Part shown: positions 51,018 to 60,416 of the stretch, one piece after another
Layout of the letters: every line of letters begins with the position of its first letter
How positions within the stretch are numbered: position 1 is the first letter of the stretch
Origin: an uncultured Lachnospiraceae bacterium
GTDB taxonomy: Bacteria > Bacillota > Clostridia > Lachnospirales > Lachnospiraceae
Direction of reading: 5' to 3'
Length of the DNA stretch: 64,000 nt
Assembly: GCA_910579505.1 (NCBI GenBank)
Contig: CAJTTZ010000008.1
Location: forward strand, 62,001-126,000
Notes under the pieces: generated by a model
Database searches by the model: none
Told to the model about the DNA's origin: nothing
Seen by the model: the letters and a program-made list of their open reading frames with translations, nothing else
Program-made: the position numbers and the translations under genes

Positions 51018-52889
51018 TTATCTGTCTTTCATCTGCCATGCCGCGGCAACCTTTTCCTCCACGGACACCGCGTCAATGCCTGTCTCCTGCTTCAGGAGTT
51101 CTACATTGCCATGCTCCACATACTCGTCAGGAATGGCTATTCCAAGCACTTTCGTCTCAGTGTCCAGAGAATCCACAAACTCCCTGACCCGGTCGCCGAA
51201 ACCGCCGCTCGCCACATTCTCTTCCATGGTAACGATCAGTCTGTGGGTCTTGCACGCCTCGCGGATCATCTCCTCGTCAATCGGTTTCACAAAGCGGGCG
51301 TTTGTCAGCGAACAGGAAAACCCTCTTTCTTTCAGTTTCTCCCGCACGGTAAGGGCCACCTTCACCATACTGCCCACCGCCAGGAGGAGGATATCCTTCT
51401 CCGCAAAAAGCGGCTCGCTCTTCCCGTAGACAACGGGCGCCCTGTATTCCTTCAGCCCGTCAAACGCCTCGCCTCTCGGGTAGCGGATGGCAATAGGCCC
51501 TCCGAACTCCACCGCAAACTTTATCATGTCGGAAAGCTCCCATTTATTTTTGGGCGCCATCACATGCATATTCGGTATGGACGACAGGTAAGACAGGTCA
51601 AACAGTCCCTGATGCGTCTCCCCGTCGCTCCCCACAAGTCCCGCCCGGTCGATACAAAACACCACAGGCAGATTCTGGATACAGACGTCGTGCAGTATCT
51701 GGTCGTAAGCCCGCTGCAGGAATGAGGAGTAGATCGCCACAATGGGTTTCAGACCTCCCGCCGCCAGCCCCGCCGCGAAAGTCACCGCATGCTCCTCCGC
51801 GATCCCCACGTCAAAGAACCGCTCCGGATACATGTTCCGAAACCGCTTAAGCCCCACGCCGTCCGGCATAGCCGCCGTGATTGCCACCACCTTCTCATCG
51901 CGCTGCCCCAGCTTGCACATAACCGTGGAAAAAATATCCGTGTAATTCGCCTTGGCCTTGGGGGAACTGGGAATACCCGTCTCGATATCAAAAGGTTCCG
52001 CGCCGTGGAATCTTGCCGGATGCCGCTCCGCGGGCGCGTATCCCCTGCCCTTCTGTGTGATGACATGGACAAGCACCGCCTTTTTGACCTTCCTTGCCTC
52101 CCGGAATATATGTACCATCTCGTTAATATTGTGACCGTCCACGGGGCCCAGGTAAGTGATACCCATGTCCTCAAAGAACATGCCCGGCACAACCAGATGC
52201 TTAAAGCTGCTCTTGGCGCGCCGGATCTGGCTTACCACCTTATCCCCGTACTTGGGCTTACCTCGCAGTGAATTATAAATTCCCTCCTTCAAGTCCAGAT
52301 ACATGTCCGCCGTACGGATATTATTAAGATACTTGGAAACCCCGCCCACGTTCTCAGAGATGGACATGTTGTTATCGTTTAAGACAATGATAAAATTCGT
52401 TTCCAGACGGGAAGCGTTATTCAGCGCCTCATACGCCATGCCGCCCGTGAGCGACCCGTCCCCGATCACGGAAACAACCGTGTTAGTTCCGCCCTGAATG
52501 TCCCTCGCCTTCACCATCCCGAGCCCTGCCGATATGGATGTGGAGCTGTGTCCCGTGTCAAAGCAGTCGCAGTCGCTCTCCTTCCTCTTCGGGAAACCGC
52601 TCATACCGCCAAATTTACGCAAATTTACGAAACCGTCCCGACGCCCCGTCAGAATCTTATGGGTGTAGGACTGGTGTCCCACATCCCAGATCAGTTTATC
52701 CTCAGGCAGGTTTAAAAACAAATGGAGCGCCATGGTCAGTTCCACCGCCCCAAGATTAGACCCAAGATGCCCGCCGGTCACGCTGATACTCTGAATCAGG
52801 AATTTCCTGATCTCCTCCGCCAATACGCCGTAATCCTCCGGCGCCACCTGTTTGATGTCATTTGTCTGCGTTATCTGTTCCAGTAACAT
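51018..52889 (-). CDS. dxs: 1-deoxy-D-xylulose-5-phosphate synthase
   Basis: First enzyme of the non-mevalonate isoprenoid pathway, thiamine-diphosphate dependent, 623 residues. Visible are DVGHQSYTHKILTGR, the TPP motif GDGSLTGGMAYEALNNA and HQGLFDLSYL, with the transketolase C-terminal domain at the end. It lies directly after ispA, so isoprenoid precursor and prenyl chain synthesis are encoded together. Confidence 0.97.
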   Translation of the reverse strand: MLLEQITQTNDIKQVAPEDYGVLAEEIRKFLIQSISVTGGHLGSNLGAVELTMALHLFLNLPEDKLIWDVGHQSYTHKILTGRRDGFVNLRKFGGMSGFPKRKESDCDCFDTGHSSTSISAGLGMVKARDIQGGTNTVVSVIGDGSLTGGMAYEALNNASRLETNFIIVLNDNNMSISENVGGVSKYLNNIRTADMYLDLKEGIYNSLRGKPKYGDKVVSQIRRAKSSFKHLVVPGMFFEDMGITYLGPVDGHNINEMVHIFREARKVKKAVLVHVITQKGRGYAPAERHPARFHGAEPFDIETGIPSSPKAKANYTDIFSTVMCKLGQRDEKVVAITAAMPDGVGLKRFRNMYPERFFDVGIAEEHAVTFAAGLAAGGLKPIVAIYSSFLQRAYDQILHDVCIQNLPVVFCIDRAGLVGSDGETHQGLFDLSYLSSIPNMHVMAPKNKWELSDMIKFAVEFGGPIAIRYPRGEAFDGLKEYRAPVVYGKSEPLFAEKDILLLAVGSMVKVALTVREKLKERGFSCSLTNARFVKPIDEEMIREACKTHRLIVTMEENVASGGFGDRVREFVDSLDTETKVLGIAIPDEYVEHGNVELLKQETGIDAVSVEEKVAAAWQMKDR

Positions 52890-52900
52890 AAGTATACCCC

Positions 52901-53803
52901 TTATTTTTCTCTGTAGATCAGCTGCTCCACCAAAGCTTCCAGAAATGCGTTCCTGTGCGGAAAACCCCTCAGTATACCGACCGCCTCCTCGGAAAGCGCC
53001 TTCACCTGTCTCTTTGACTCTTCTATACCGTGCATGGCCACATAGGTCAGTTTGTGGTTCTTCTCATCGCTCCCCGTCGGCTTTCCAAGCACTTCCTGAC
53101 TGCTCGTCACGTCCAGAATGTCGTCCTGAATCTGAAAGGCGACGCCGATATTTTCCGCGCACCGCTCCATCTGCGCCACCGCCTTTTCATCGGCTCCCGC
53201 AAGCACGGCCCCTATCGTCATAGCCGCCTGGATCAGCGCGGCGGTCTTATTTTTATGGATATACAGAAGCAGTTCTTCCGTCACCGCTGTCTCCGGCTTC
53301 TCCGCCAGAAGGTCCGCGCACTGGCCTCCAACCATGCCGTAAACGCCGGCTTTACGTCCTAAAATGTTTAAGGCGCACTCTGTCCGCTCATAGTCCTCCA
53401 ACGTCACCGCTTTGCGAAAAGCGCGAAAAGCCGTCTCATACGCATAGTTTAAAAGCCCGTCCCCCGCGATCACGGCGATGTCTTCCCCGTAAACCACATG
53501 AGTCGTTTTCCTGCCCCTGCGGTAGTCGTCATTGTCAAGAGCCGGCAGATCGTCGTGTATGAGGGAATACGTGTGAATAAATTCAATCGCCGCCATAAAA
53601 CAGGACAGGCCTTCACCCGCCCCGCCAAACAGGGCTGCGCTCTCCTGCATCATCAGCGGGCGCAGTCTCTTTCCTCCCGCTGACACCGCATAGTTCATGG
53701 CTTCTGTCACTTTACTCTGAAACCCTTCCGGTTTTGGCAGATACGCACCGAGTATCCGCTCCACTTCCCCGGTCTTCTTCTCCAGTTCCTCCTTAAAATT
53801 CAT
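52901..53803 (-). CDS. ispA: Polyprenyl (farnesyl) diphosphate synthase IspA
   Basis: Chain-elongating prenyltransferase, about 300 residues. The first Asp-rich motif is in IHDDLPALDNDDYRRG, the second in FQIQDDILDVTSS. The ATG at 53803 (MNFKEEL) matches the family start; a GTG three codons upstream is open too. It overlaps the end of xseB by 11 nt, giving the xseA-xseB-ispA-dxs order of Firmicutes. Confidence 0.96.
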   Translation of the reverse strand: MNFKEELEKKTGEVERILGAYLPKPEGFQSKVTEAMNYAVSAGGKRLRPLMMQESAALFGGAGEGLSCFMAAIEFIHTYSLIHDDLPALDNDDYRRGRKTTHVVYGEDIAVIAGDGLLNYAYETAFRAFRKAVTLEDYERTECALNILGRKAGVYGMVGGQCADLLAEKPETAVTEELLLYIHKNKTAALIQAAMTIGAVLAGADEKAVAQMERCAENIGVAFQIQDDILDVTSSQEVLGKPTGSDEKNHKLTYVAMHGIEESKRQVKALSEEAVGILRGFPHRNAFLEALVEQLIYREK

Positions 53804-54029
53804 CCAGTCCACCGTCCTCGTTGATCTTAAGCACTTTCTTTTCCACCCGGTCTATGGTTTCATTACACTGGGCCAAAAGCGCCATCCCCCGGTTATATTC
53901 CGCAAAGGACTGCTCCAGTGTAATATCCTCCGTCTCCAGCCGGCCTATCACTTCCTCTATCTGTGAAAACGCATCCTCAAGGGATAACGCCTGTTCTTTT
54001 TCTGCTTTCTCATCCAGCTTTTTAGCCAT
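53793..54029 (-). CDS. xseB: Exodeoxyribonuclease VII small subunit
   Basis: A 78-residue helical subunit of exonuclease VII. The core LEDAFSQIEEVIGRLETEDI followed by LEQSFAEYNRGM is diagnostic. It overlaps the end of xseA by 8 nt and is followed by ispA. Confidence 0.94.
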   Translation of the reverse strand: MAKKLDEKAEKEQALSLEDAFSQIEEVIGRLETEDITLEQSFAEYNRGMALLAQCNETIDRVEKKVLKINEDGGLDEF

Positions 54030-55221
54030 TTTGCTTCTCCTGTACCTGTGCCAAAAGACTTCCGTCCTTCACGTAAACCCGGATCTGTTCTCCTACCGCC
54101 ACCTGCTCCACTGAGGATAAAGTCCTTCCCGCCGCATCCGCCGCATAGGCGTATCCCTGACTGAGCTTGTCCAAAGGCGACAGACCTTTCATCTGTGCAG
54201 CATATAGCGCGAGCCTGTGTCTTGCCCCCTGCAGTCTTCTCTCCATCGCCGCCTGCAGACGTTCTTCCAGAGATACCGACTGCGTCTTTTTTGTGCGAAG
54301 GATGTACAGGGGACTTAAATAGCGCAGCCGCACACCGTACTGCTCTGCCCTGTTCCGGCAGCCCTGTACCGTTCTCCTGCACAGGTGCTGCATGGTTGTC
54401 CTATACTCTTCCATCCGCTCTTCCAACTGCCTGAAATCGCAGACCGCAAGTTCCGCCGCCGCGGACGGTGTGGGCGCACGCAGATCCGCCACGAAATCCG
54501 TGATGGTCACATCCGTCTCATGCCCGACCGCCGAAATAATCGGGACGCCGCAGTCGAAAACCGCCTGCGCCACCGCCTCCTCATTGAATGCCCAGAGATC
54601 CTCGATGGAGCCGCCGCCCCGCCCTACAATGATCGTATCTACATTTAGTCTCTCCAGCGCATGAATCCCGTTAATAATACTGGGCGCCGCCGCCTCTCCC
54701 TGCACGATTGCCGGATAGAGGACCACCTGCACATAAGGGTTCCTTCTGGTCGCCACATTGATGATGTCGCGCACCGCCGCCCCCGTCTCAGCCGTCACCA
54801 CGCCCAGCACTTTAATATAGCGCGGAATCGGACGCTTGTACTCTTCGGCGAACATCCCACGCTCCGCAAGTTCCGCTTTCAGCTGCTCGTATCTGACGTA
54901 TAAAGCCCCGATACCGTCCAGTTCTATCTGTCTGGCGTACAGCTGGTATTTTCCGTCGCGCTCATAAACGTCCACGCTTCCGCTTACAATAACCTGCTGT
55001 CCCTCCGTCATACGAAAAGGAAGCCCTCGCCTGTCAGAAGCAAACATAACACATGATATCGCGCTTTTTTCATCCTTCAGCGTAAAATAAATATGCCCGG
55101 AGGTATGATATTTACAGTTACTGACCTCACCCCTGATCCGGACTTTCTGCAGCATGAAATCCTGTGTGAACATATTTCTGATATAAGAATTGACCTGCGC
55201 CACTGTGTATACATTTTGCAT
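54022..55221 (-). CDS. xseA: Exodeoxyribonuclease VII large subunit
   Basis: Catalytic subunit of the single-strand exonuclease, 399 residues. N-terminal OB fold (about 1-100, VRIRGEVSNCKYHTSGHIYF), catalytic domain with IIVGRGGGSIEDLWAFNEE and AVGHETDVTITDFVADLRAPTPS-type block (about 230-260), and a C-terminal coiled coil. Slightly shorter than the E. coli protein, which is usual for Clostridia. Confidence 0.96.
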   Translation of the reverse strand: MQNVYTVAQVNSYIRNMFTQDFMLQKVRIRGEVSNCKYHTSGHIYFTLKDEKSAISCVMFASDRRGLPFRMTEGQQVIVSGSVDVYERDGKYQLYARQIELDGIGALYVRYEQLKAELAERGMFAEEYKRPIPRYIKVLGVVTAETGAAVRDIINVATRRNPYVQVVLYPAIVQGEAAAPSIINGIHALERLNVDTIIVGRGGGSIEDLWAFNEEAVAQAVFDCGVPIISAVGHETDVTITDFVADLRAPTPSAAAELAVCDFRQLEERMEEYRTTMQHLCRRTVQGCRNRAEQYGVRLRYLSPLYILRTKKTQSVSLEERLQAAMERRLQGARHRLALYAAQMKGLSPLDKLSQGYAYAADAAGRTLSSVEQVAVGEQIRVYVKDGSLLAQVQEKQNG

Positions 55222-55233
55222 ATGAATCCTGCC

Positions 55234-55629
55234 TTATGCGAACTTCGCCAGAACGCCGTTGACGAAGCCGTAGGAGGCATCCTGCCCGAATTTTTTGGCA
55301 AGTTCCACCGCCTCATTGATCGCGACGCCGGTCGGGACATCCTCATCATAACAGATCTCATAGACCGCCAGACGCAGGATCGTCAGGTCAACTTTACTCA
55401 TTCTTCCCGTGTCCCAGCCCGACGCTTTCTCGTTTAAAAGCGCGTCTATCTCAGTCAGTTTCTCCGTAATTTTATGGTATTTCCCTGAAATATAGTCGGC
55501 GTCCCCGTCCGTTGCAGCGTCTTCATCCTCAAAGAACAGTTCCTCCTGCTCCGGCATATCTTCCATCTTATTAAATTCTACCCGGAACAGCAGCTTAAAT
55601 ATCTGTTCGCGCAACTCTCTTCTGCTCAT
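55234..55629 (-). CDS. nusB: Transcription antitermination factor NusB
   Basis: All-helical protein of 131 residues that with NusE binds boxA RNA and supports rRNA transcription. The N-terminus SRRELREQIFKLLFRVEF and C-terminal AINEAVELAKKFG with FVNGVLAKFA are characteristic. It lies 12 nt after the Asp23-family gene. Confidence 0.95.
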   Translation of the reverse strand: MSRRELREQIFKLLFRVEFNKMEDMPEQEELFFEDEDAATDGDADYISGKYHKITEKLTEIDALLNEKASGWDTGRMSKVDLTILRLAVYEICYDEDVPTGVAINEAVELAKKFGQDASYGFVNGVLAKFA

Positions 55630-55641
55630 AAACCACTCGTC

Positions 55642-56025
55642 CTATTTTTCTTTTGTCACGTTGATGCCTGCAATACGGATGTTCACATCCGTCACTTCCA
55701 GACCGGTCATATTCTCTATCGCGCCCTTCACTTTCGTCTGCACCCTCTGGCAGGCCGCCGGAATATTGTAGCCATATTCCATAATGATCGCAAGTCCTAC
55801 CTTGACCTTTTTCCCGGACACTTCTACCTTCGCCCCTCTGGAAAGACCTCTGACGCCAACCCGGCTCAAAAGCTCATTGGTGAGATTGCCTGCCATGGCA
55901 TCCACCCCATCCACCTCTGTTGCTGCCAGCGCGGCAATCATCGCCACTACATCATCCGCGATCTTTACCGTCCCGGCTTTCTCCTCCTGTGACTCATATC
56001 CTCTCTTTGTCTCTTCCTGATCCAT
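55642..56025 (-). CDS. Asp23/Gls24 family envelope stress protein
   Basis: About 127 residues from the ATG at 56025 (GAGG about 6 nt upstream; an earlier ATG is less well placed). The Asp23 fold is seen in VKIADDVVAMIAALAATEVDGV and the C-terminal VKGAIENMTGLEV. These membrane-attached, oligomer-forming proteins are linked with cell-envelope homeostasis. The asp23-nusB arrangement is conserved in Firmicutes. Confidence 0.93.
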   Translation of the reverse strand: MDQEETKRGYESQEEKAGTVKIADDVVAMIAALAATEVDGVDAMAGNLTNELLSRVGVRGLSRGAKVEVSGKKVKVGLAIIMEYGYNIPAACQRVQTKVKGAIENMTGLEVTDVNIRIAGINVTKEK

Positions 56026-56121
56026 AGTTTTCCTCATTTCCGCGCCGTTTCCCGCGCATAATGCAATATTTATCCATATTGGCTTAAGTATATCAAAATT
56101 TCTCGTTCTTGCCTAGCCCCA

Positions 56122-57315
56122 TCAAAGCCAGAAGCTTAAGCTGTACTGCTTTTCGTTCTCCACATAGGATACCGCTTTGTCCGGGCAGTTCAGGTAACGG
56201 AAAACACCCTGTTCCCCGATCAGTGTCTCCTGCATCTTTCGGTAGATATCCGGGCCGTCACATTTCAGTGTCACATAGGTATCTCCCCGCTCATAGCTCT
56301 CCGTGAAAATTTTCTCAATCTTCTCCTCGTCAAAATCCGTAAAATAAACGCCCTCCCTCACATAAAAATTGGCGTCCATGGAGGTACACTCGGGCATTTC
56401 CACCACATTTTCCTGCGTGTGCGTCATCTCCATCTGTTCTGTGGTCACGCAGAGGTAATCGTAATTGATGGTCGGTATTTTTTCCACGGGATAATCGCCG
56501 CCGCCCACCGCCTGATAGGAAGCGTCTCCCCAGGTTGTGTCCACATAATAGTATTCCCCGTCGATCCGCACCAGATTCCAGGCGTGCCCCTCTCCGCCAA
56601 CAACCCTGCCAAGCACCAGCGTCGCAAAGACGCCCGCCCGGTTCAATAGATACTGCGTCGCCTTCGCATATCCCTGACATACAGATTTCCGTTCCAGAAA
56701 AACCGAGCATATATTCTGGCTGTCCTTTGCCGACGCGTCGTAATCAGTATGGTGAATCAGATATTCGTAAACATACTTCACCTTCTCGTATTCATCCGCG
56801 TTCTCCGGCATTCCAGCCAGACATTGGTTTACATAATCTTCTATCTGTCTCTGTTTCTCCTCCACTTCCTCCGAACTGAACTGGTAGCTGCCGGTAAAAG
56901 TGATCTTTTTTAAGATGCTGCCGAGCGTGTATTCCGTATAGCTGTATCCATCCACATAGAAAATCTCGGGATGGTCGTTCAACACACACTGGAACACACG
57001 TGAAATGAGCTCCTTATCGCAGCTGGAAAGCTTCACATTTTCCTTGAAATGGATCAAGGCCTCCAGAATTTCCAGATAAACCTCCTGCTCTTCCTCCGAC
57101 AGCCTGCCAAAAGCATAGCAGTCCTCCTGCTCCTCCCGCAGCTCTTCGTCTGTCCGGGTGAGCACCTGTTCGGGCAGATTCCGCTTCGTGCCTCCCGCCC
57201 CCATATCCTCCTGTCTGTAGAGACTGCTCTCACTCCGGGAAAGACCCTGCCCTGCAAAATAGAGGGCGCCCGTTAAAACCAACATGCAAGCCAACAATAT
57301 CCCTGCCTTTTTCAT
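56122..57315 (-). CDS. Exported transglutaminase-like (papain-fold) protein
   Basis: A 397-residue exported protein with an N-terminal signal or anchor (LLACMLVLTGALYFAG). A transglutaminase-core domain (about 170-275) has the complete catalytic triad: Cys in RKSVCQGYAKA, His in GEGHAWNLV and Asp in YYVDTTWGD. Clostridial homologues include germination and cell-wall linked proteins and uncharacterised proteases. The region between signal and core is helical and acidic. It lies between the Asp23 gene and prfC on the same strand. Function unknown. Confidence 0.8.
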   Translation of the reverse strand: MKKAGILLACMLVLTGALYFAGQGLSRSESSLYRQEDMGAGGTKRNLPEQVLTRTDEELREEQEDCYAFGRLSEEEQEVYLEILEALIHFKENVKLSSCDKELISRVFQCVLNDHPEIFYVDGYSYTEYTLGSILKKITFTGSYQFSSEEVEEKQRQIEDYVNQCLAGMPENADEYEKVKYVYEYLIHHTDYDASAKDSQNICSVFLERKSVCQGYAKATQYLLNRAGVFATLVLGRVVGGEGHAWNLVRIDGEYYYVDTTWGDASYQAVGGGDYPVEKIPTINYDYLCVTTEQMEMTHTQENVVEMPECTSMDANFYVREGVYFTDFDEEKIEKIFTESYERGDTYVTLKCDGPDIYRKMQETLIGEQGVFRYLNCPDKAVSYVENEKQYSLSFWL

Positions 57316-57353
57316 ACGCAGCCACCCTCCTTCCCAAAGCCTGTCCCAATCGG

Positions 57354-58946
57354 TTATGTTCTGCCAAATTCAGACAGAATCAGTCCTTCATTTCTCTCCA
57401 CCGTCATTCCGATGCTCCACTGGTTGACGAAAAGCAGGAGCGGATTGTCTTTCAAATCCTTGATTTTCTTCATATCTGAGGTTCCAGTCAGCTTGTCCAG
57501 GTCAATGTCTTTATTCTCTATCCACCGAATATATTCGTAGGGTAAGTTCTCCAGCTTAATTTCCACATTGTACTCATTTTCCAGCCGGTATTTCAGCACG
57601 TCGAACTGCAGGACGCCGACCACGCCGACAATGATCTCCTCCATGCCGGTATTAAACTCCTGAAAAATCTGTATGGCGCCCTCCTGCGCTATCTGCATGA
57701 TGCCCTTGACAAACTGCTTGCGCTTCATGGTGTCCACCTGTCTGACCCTCGCGAAATGCTCCGGCGCAAAGGTCGGAATGCCCTCGTACGCAAACTGCTC
57801 CCCGGGCATACATACCGTGTCGCCTATCGAAAAGATCCCCGGATCAAACACGCCGATAATATCTCCCGCGTAGGCCTCGCTTAAGATTTTGCGCTCGTCC
57901 GCCATGATCTGCTGGGGCTGTGACAGGCGCATCACCCTGCCGCCCTGCACATGTCTGACTTCCTCGTTTACATCAAATCTGCCCGAACAGATGCGCATAA
58001 ACGCAATCCTGTCACGGTGCGCCTTATTCATGTTTGCCTGAATCTTAAAGACAAAAGCAGAAAAGTCATGTTCGACCGGATCAATCAGGCCGATATCCGC
58101 CCTGCGGGGCAGCGGCGTAGTCGTCATCTTTAAAAAGTGCTGTAAAAAGATTTCCACACCGAAATTCGTAAGGGCTGACCCGAAAAACACCGGGGTAAGA
58201 TCACCTGCCTGGATCTGTTCCAGGTCAAAAGAGGCGCTCGCGCCGTCCAGAAGCTCGATCTCATCGGTAAGCTGTGACATAAAGTCTTCCCCGATCTGCG
58301 CCGCCAGATTCTCCCTCTCAGCAATCGGAATCCTGGTGGCATGTCCTTCTTTCGTTCCTTTCTCCGTATCGGTGTAAGTGATTACACACTCGCTCTCCCG
58401 CTCATATACGCCCTTAAAATTCTTTCCAGAGCCGATAGGCCAATTCACCGGACAGGTGGCGATCCCCAGCTCCTTCTCGATATCGTCCAGAAGCTCAAAG
58501 GTATCGTTGGCATCCCTGTCCATCTTATTGATGAAGGTAAAGATCGGAATGTGGCGCATCACACATACCTTAAAAAGTTTGCGCGTCTGCGCCTCCACGC
58601 CTTTCGAGGCGTCTATTACCATCACCGCCGAATCCGCCGCCATCAGTGTCCTGTACGTATCCTCTGAAAAGTCCTGATGTCCCGGCGTATCCAGAATATT
58701 GATGCAGTACCCATCATAAGAAAACTGCAGCACAGAGGAAGTGACGGAAATACCCCTCTCCTTCTCAATCTGCATCCAGTCGGAAACCGCATGCCGCGCC
58801 GTGGCCTTGCCCTTGACGCTGCCCGCCAGATTGATCGCTCCCCCGTATAACAGAAATTTTTCGGTAAGGGTTGTCTTTCCCGCATCCGGGTGCGATATGA
58901 TCGCAAAAGTTCTTCTTCTGTTTATTTCGTCCGCATAATTTCCCAC
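57354..58946 (-). CDS. prfC: Peptide chain release factor 3
   Basis: GTPase that recycles RF1/RF2 after termination, 530 residues. The start is GTG at 58946 with GGAGGA 8 nt upstream; the longer ORF has no family sequence. G-domain motifs are SHPDAGKTTLTEK, DTPGHQDF and FINKMDRDA. The NxxD-type insert and C-terminal GVVGVLQFDVLKYRL distinguish RF3 from EF-G. It lies after spoIIIAH with its own probable promoter. Confidence 0.96.
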   Translation of the reverse strand: MGNYADEINRRRTFAIISHPDAGKTTLTEKFLLYGGAINLAGSVKGKATARHAVSDWMQIEKERGISVTSSVLQFSYDGYCINILDTPGHQDFSEDTYRTLMAADSAVMVIDASKGVEAQTRKLFKVCVMRHIPIFTFINKMDRDANDTFELLDDIEKELGIATCPVNWPIGSGKNFKGVYERESECVITYTDTEKGTKEGHATRIPIAERENLAAQIGEDFMSQLTDEIELLDGASASFDLEQIQAGDLTPVFFGSALTNFGVEIFLQHFLKMTTTPLPRRADIGLIDPVEHDFSAFVFKIQANMNKAHRDRIAFMRICSGRFDVNEEVRHVQGGRVMRLSQPQQIMADERKILSEAYAGDIIGVFDPGIFSIGDTVCMPGEQFAYEGIPTFAPEHFARVRQVDTMKRKQFVKGIMQIAQEGAIQIFQEFNTGMEEIIVGVVGVLQFDVLKYRLENEYNVEIKLENLPYEYIRWIENKDIDLDKLTGTSDMKKIKDLKDNPLLLFVNQWSIGMTVERNEGLILSEFGRT

Positions 58947-58994
58947 GTTTTTATCCTCCAACCGCTCTTCTACAGCATAAATGCACCGGCATAC

Positions 58995-59039
58995 CCGGGG
59001 CGCGCGGCCCCGGCCGCCTAAAATCCATACTTTACTATA
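58995..59039 (-). promoter_or_regulatory. Probable prfC promoter with GC-rich leader hairpin
   Basis: A -10 box TATAGT (59034-59039, minus strand) has only a weakly matching -35. The leader of about 80 nt contains a CCGGGGC / GCCCCGG hairpin (58995-59013, loop CGCGC), strikingly GC-rich compared with its surroundings. No T run follows it. Confidence 0.5.
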
Positions 59040-59086
59040 GTACCATAAAACCAGCCGCAATGCACACAGGAATTCTTCTGCTTTTT

Positions 59087-59788
59087 CTAATTTACCGTGC
59101 TGATCACAACCGCGTCCGCACTCACGCCCGTCTTCCGAATGACAATATCCTCAATCTGGGCGCGCTGTGCCTCAGAAAGCTCAGCCGTATTCACCACCAC
59201 GTCAACACTGTCCCCGTCTATGCTGACAATGGCGTCGTCAAACCCTTTCGCCTCCAGCAGGATCTCCGCCGCCGTCTCCTTCTCCGCAATGTCCGTCATG
59301 GAGATCATGCTGCTGACGGCTTCCTGCTTCTGGGTCTCGCTGATATTGGCATTATTGATAATCTCCAGCAGCGTTTCCTTATTCTGCATCCTCGTCTGTT
59401 CTTTCTCAAACTTCGCGCCGGATAAGGCTGACGCTGTCTCTGCCGATGTAAAGACCGCCTCGCCGGGCACTTCGTCCATCTGCTCCTCGGCAAGCGCCTG
59501 TGCCAGTTCTTCGTCCACACTGCCGCTCTCAGCCATGGTCACGTCGCTGTCCAGACTTTCTATGTCGCCGGACGCCTGTTCGATATCTTCCTCCGACAAA
59601 TCCAAAAGCGCCGCGTACTCTGCTTCCGCGTCCTCCTGCGTAAGCCCGGTCGCCCCCATTTCCCCGCTCACGCTCATCAGATCCTCGTCCGTCACCTTGG
59701 TACCCGCAAAGTTCAAGTACCCCGCCACCGCGATCATAATGGCAAGCGCCGTAATCATCATCTGGTTCTTCTTAATCATATTCTTCAA
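59087..59788 (-). CDS. spoIIIAH: Stage III sporulation protein AH
   Basis: Mother-cell membrane protein that binds forespore SpoIIQ across the intermembrane space and forms part of the feeding channel. It has 233 residues: a membrane anchor (about 8-28), an acidic linker and a C-terminal ring-building domain similar to YscJ/FliF (about 125-233). The predicted start is TTG at 59788, which has GGAG 6 nt upstream; an ATG three codons later is an alternative. It is the last gene of the spoIIIA operon. Confidence 0.92.
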   Translation of the reverse strand: MKNMIKKNQMMITALAIMIAVAGYLNFAGTKVTDEDLMSVSGEMGATGLTQEDAEAEYAALLDLSEEDIEQASGDIESLDSDVTMAESGSVDEELAQALAEEQMDEVPGEAVFTSAETASALSGAKFEKEQTRMQNKETLLEIINNANISETQKQEAVSSMISMTDIAEKETAAEILLEAKGFDDAIVSIDGDSVDVVVNTAELSEAQRAQIEDIVIRKTGVSADAVVISTVN

Positions 59789-59801
59789 TTTCTTCTCCCC
59801 T

Positions 59802-60416
59802 TCACTGATTGTTTGTTTTCATTTTAATTATTGATATTCTATTCATGTCTACATCAAATAATACCTGAATTGCTTCGATTATGTCCCTGCGCACCTGCGC
59901 CCGGTCCGCCCCCTGCGCGATCACCACAACGCCCTCCACACCGGGGGCTTTCGTTTTGACCACAAGAGGCACGTTCTGCCCCCGTTCATCCACCGTGCAG
60001 ACCACCGTCTTATCCAGCCTGCTCTCTGCAATATGCCGGCTTCCCCCCGCCGCATCCGTCTCTGTCGTATCTGAAAGCTCTTCTACGCCATCCCTCGCCA
60101 GAATCATCTCTTCCGATTCTCCCGTGTAAATCAGCACTCTTACCTGTCCTGCCCCCTCCACGCAGCGCAGGCTTTCTTCCAGCTTTTCCTCCCAGTAAGT
60201 CACATAGTCCCTGCCCGCCTCTTCATCAGCAAACGTATGTTCGTTTTCTATTGTAGTGCCGGATGTGTCCAATAAGCCGGACTTTGATTTTTCTTTTTCC
60301 ACCGGCAGGGAAATCACGCAGAGCAAAACGCCTGCCAGAATCAGGATCAGGCATTGATCTTTTCTGAGCTTCTTTGCGCCGCCTATCCGCCCAAAAAACT
60401 TCTTAGCCTCTCCCAT
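59802..60416 (-). CDS. spoIIIAG: Stage III sporulation protein AG
   Basis: A 204-residue single-pass protein (membrane helix about 22-40, LILILAGVLLCVISLP) with a C-terminal ring-building domain; in Bacillus it forms large rings in the SpoIIIA-SpoIIQ channel. The region VEGAGQVRVLIYTG and the C-terminal GADRAQVRRDIIEAIQVLF match the family. It overlaps spoIIIAF by 14 nt and precedes spoIIIAH by 13 nt. Confidence 0.92.
   Translation of the reverse strand: MGEAKKFFGRIGGAKKLRKDQCLILILAGVLLCVISLPVEKEKSKSGLLDTSGTTIENEHTFADEEAGRDYVTYWEEKLEESLRCVEGAGQVRVLIYTGESEEMILARDGVEELSDTTETDAAGGSRHIAESRLDKTVVCTVDERGQNVPLVVKTKAPGVEGVVVIAQGADRAQVRRDIIEAIQVLFDVDMNRISIIKMKTNNQ

Noticed and set aside
58947..59060. 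N-terminal extension of prfC to 59060
   Set aside because: It would include the promoter and leader hairpin; GTG at 58946 has GGAGGA at proper spacing and matches the family start.
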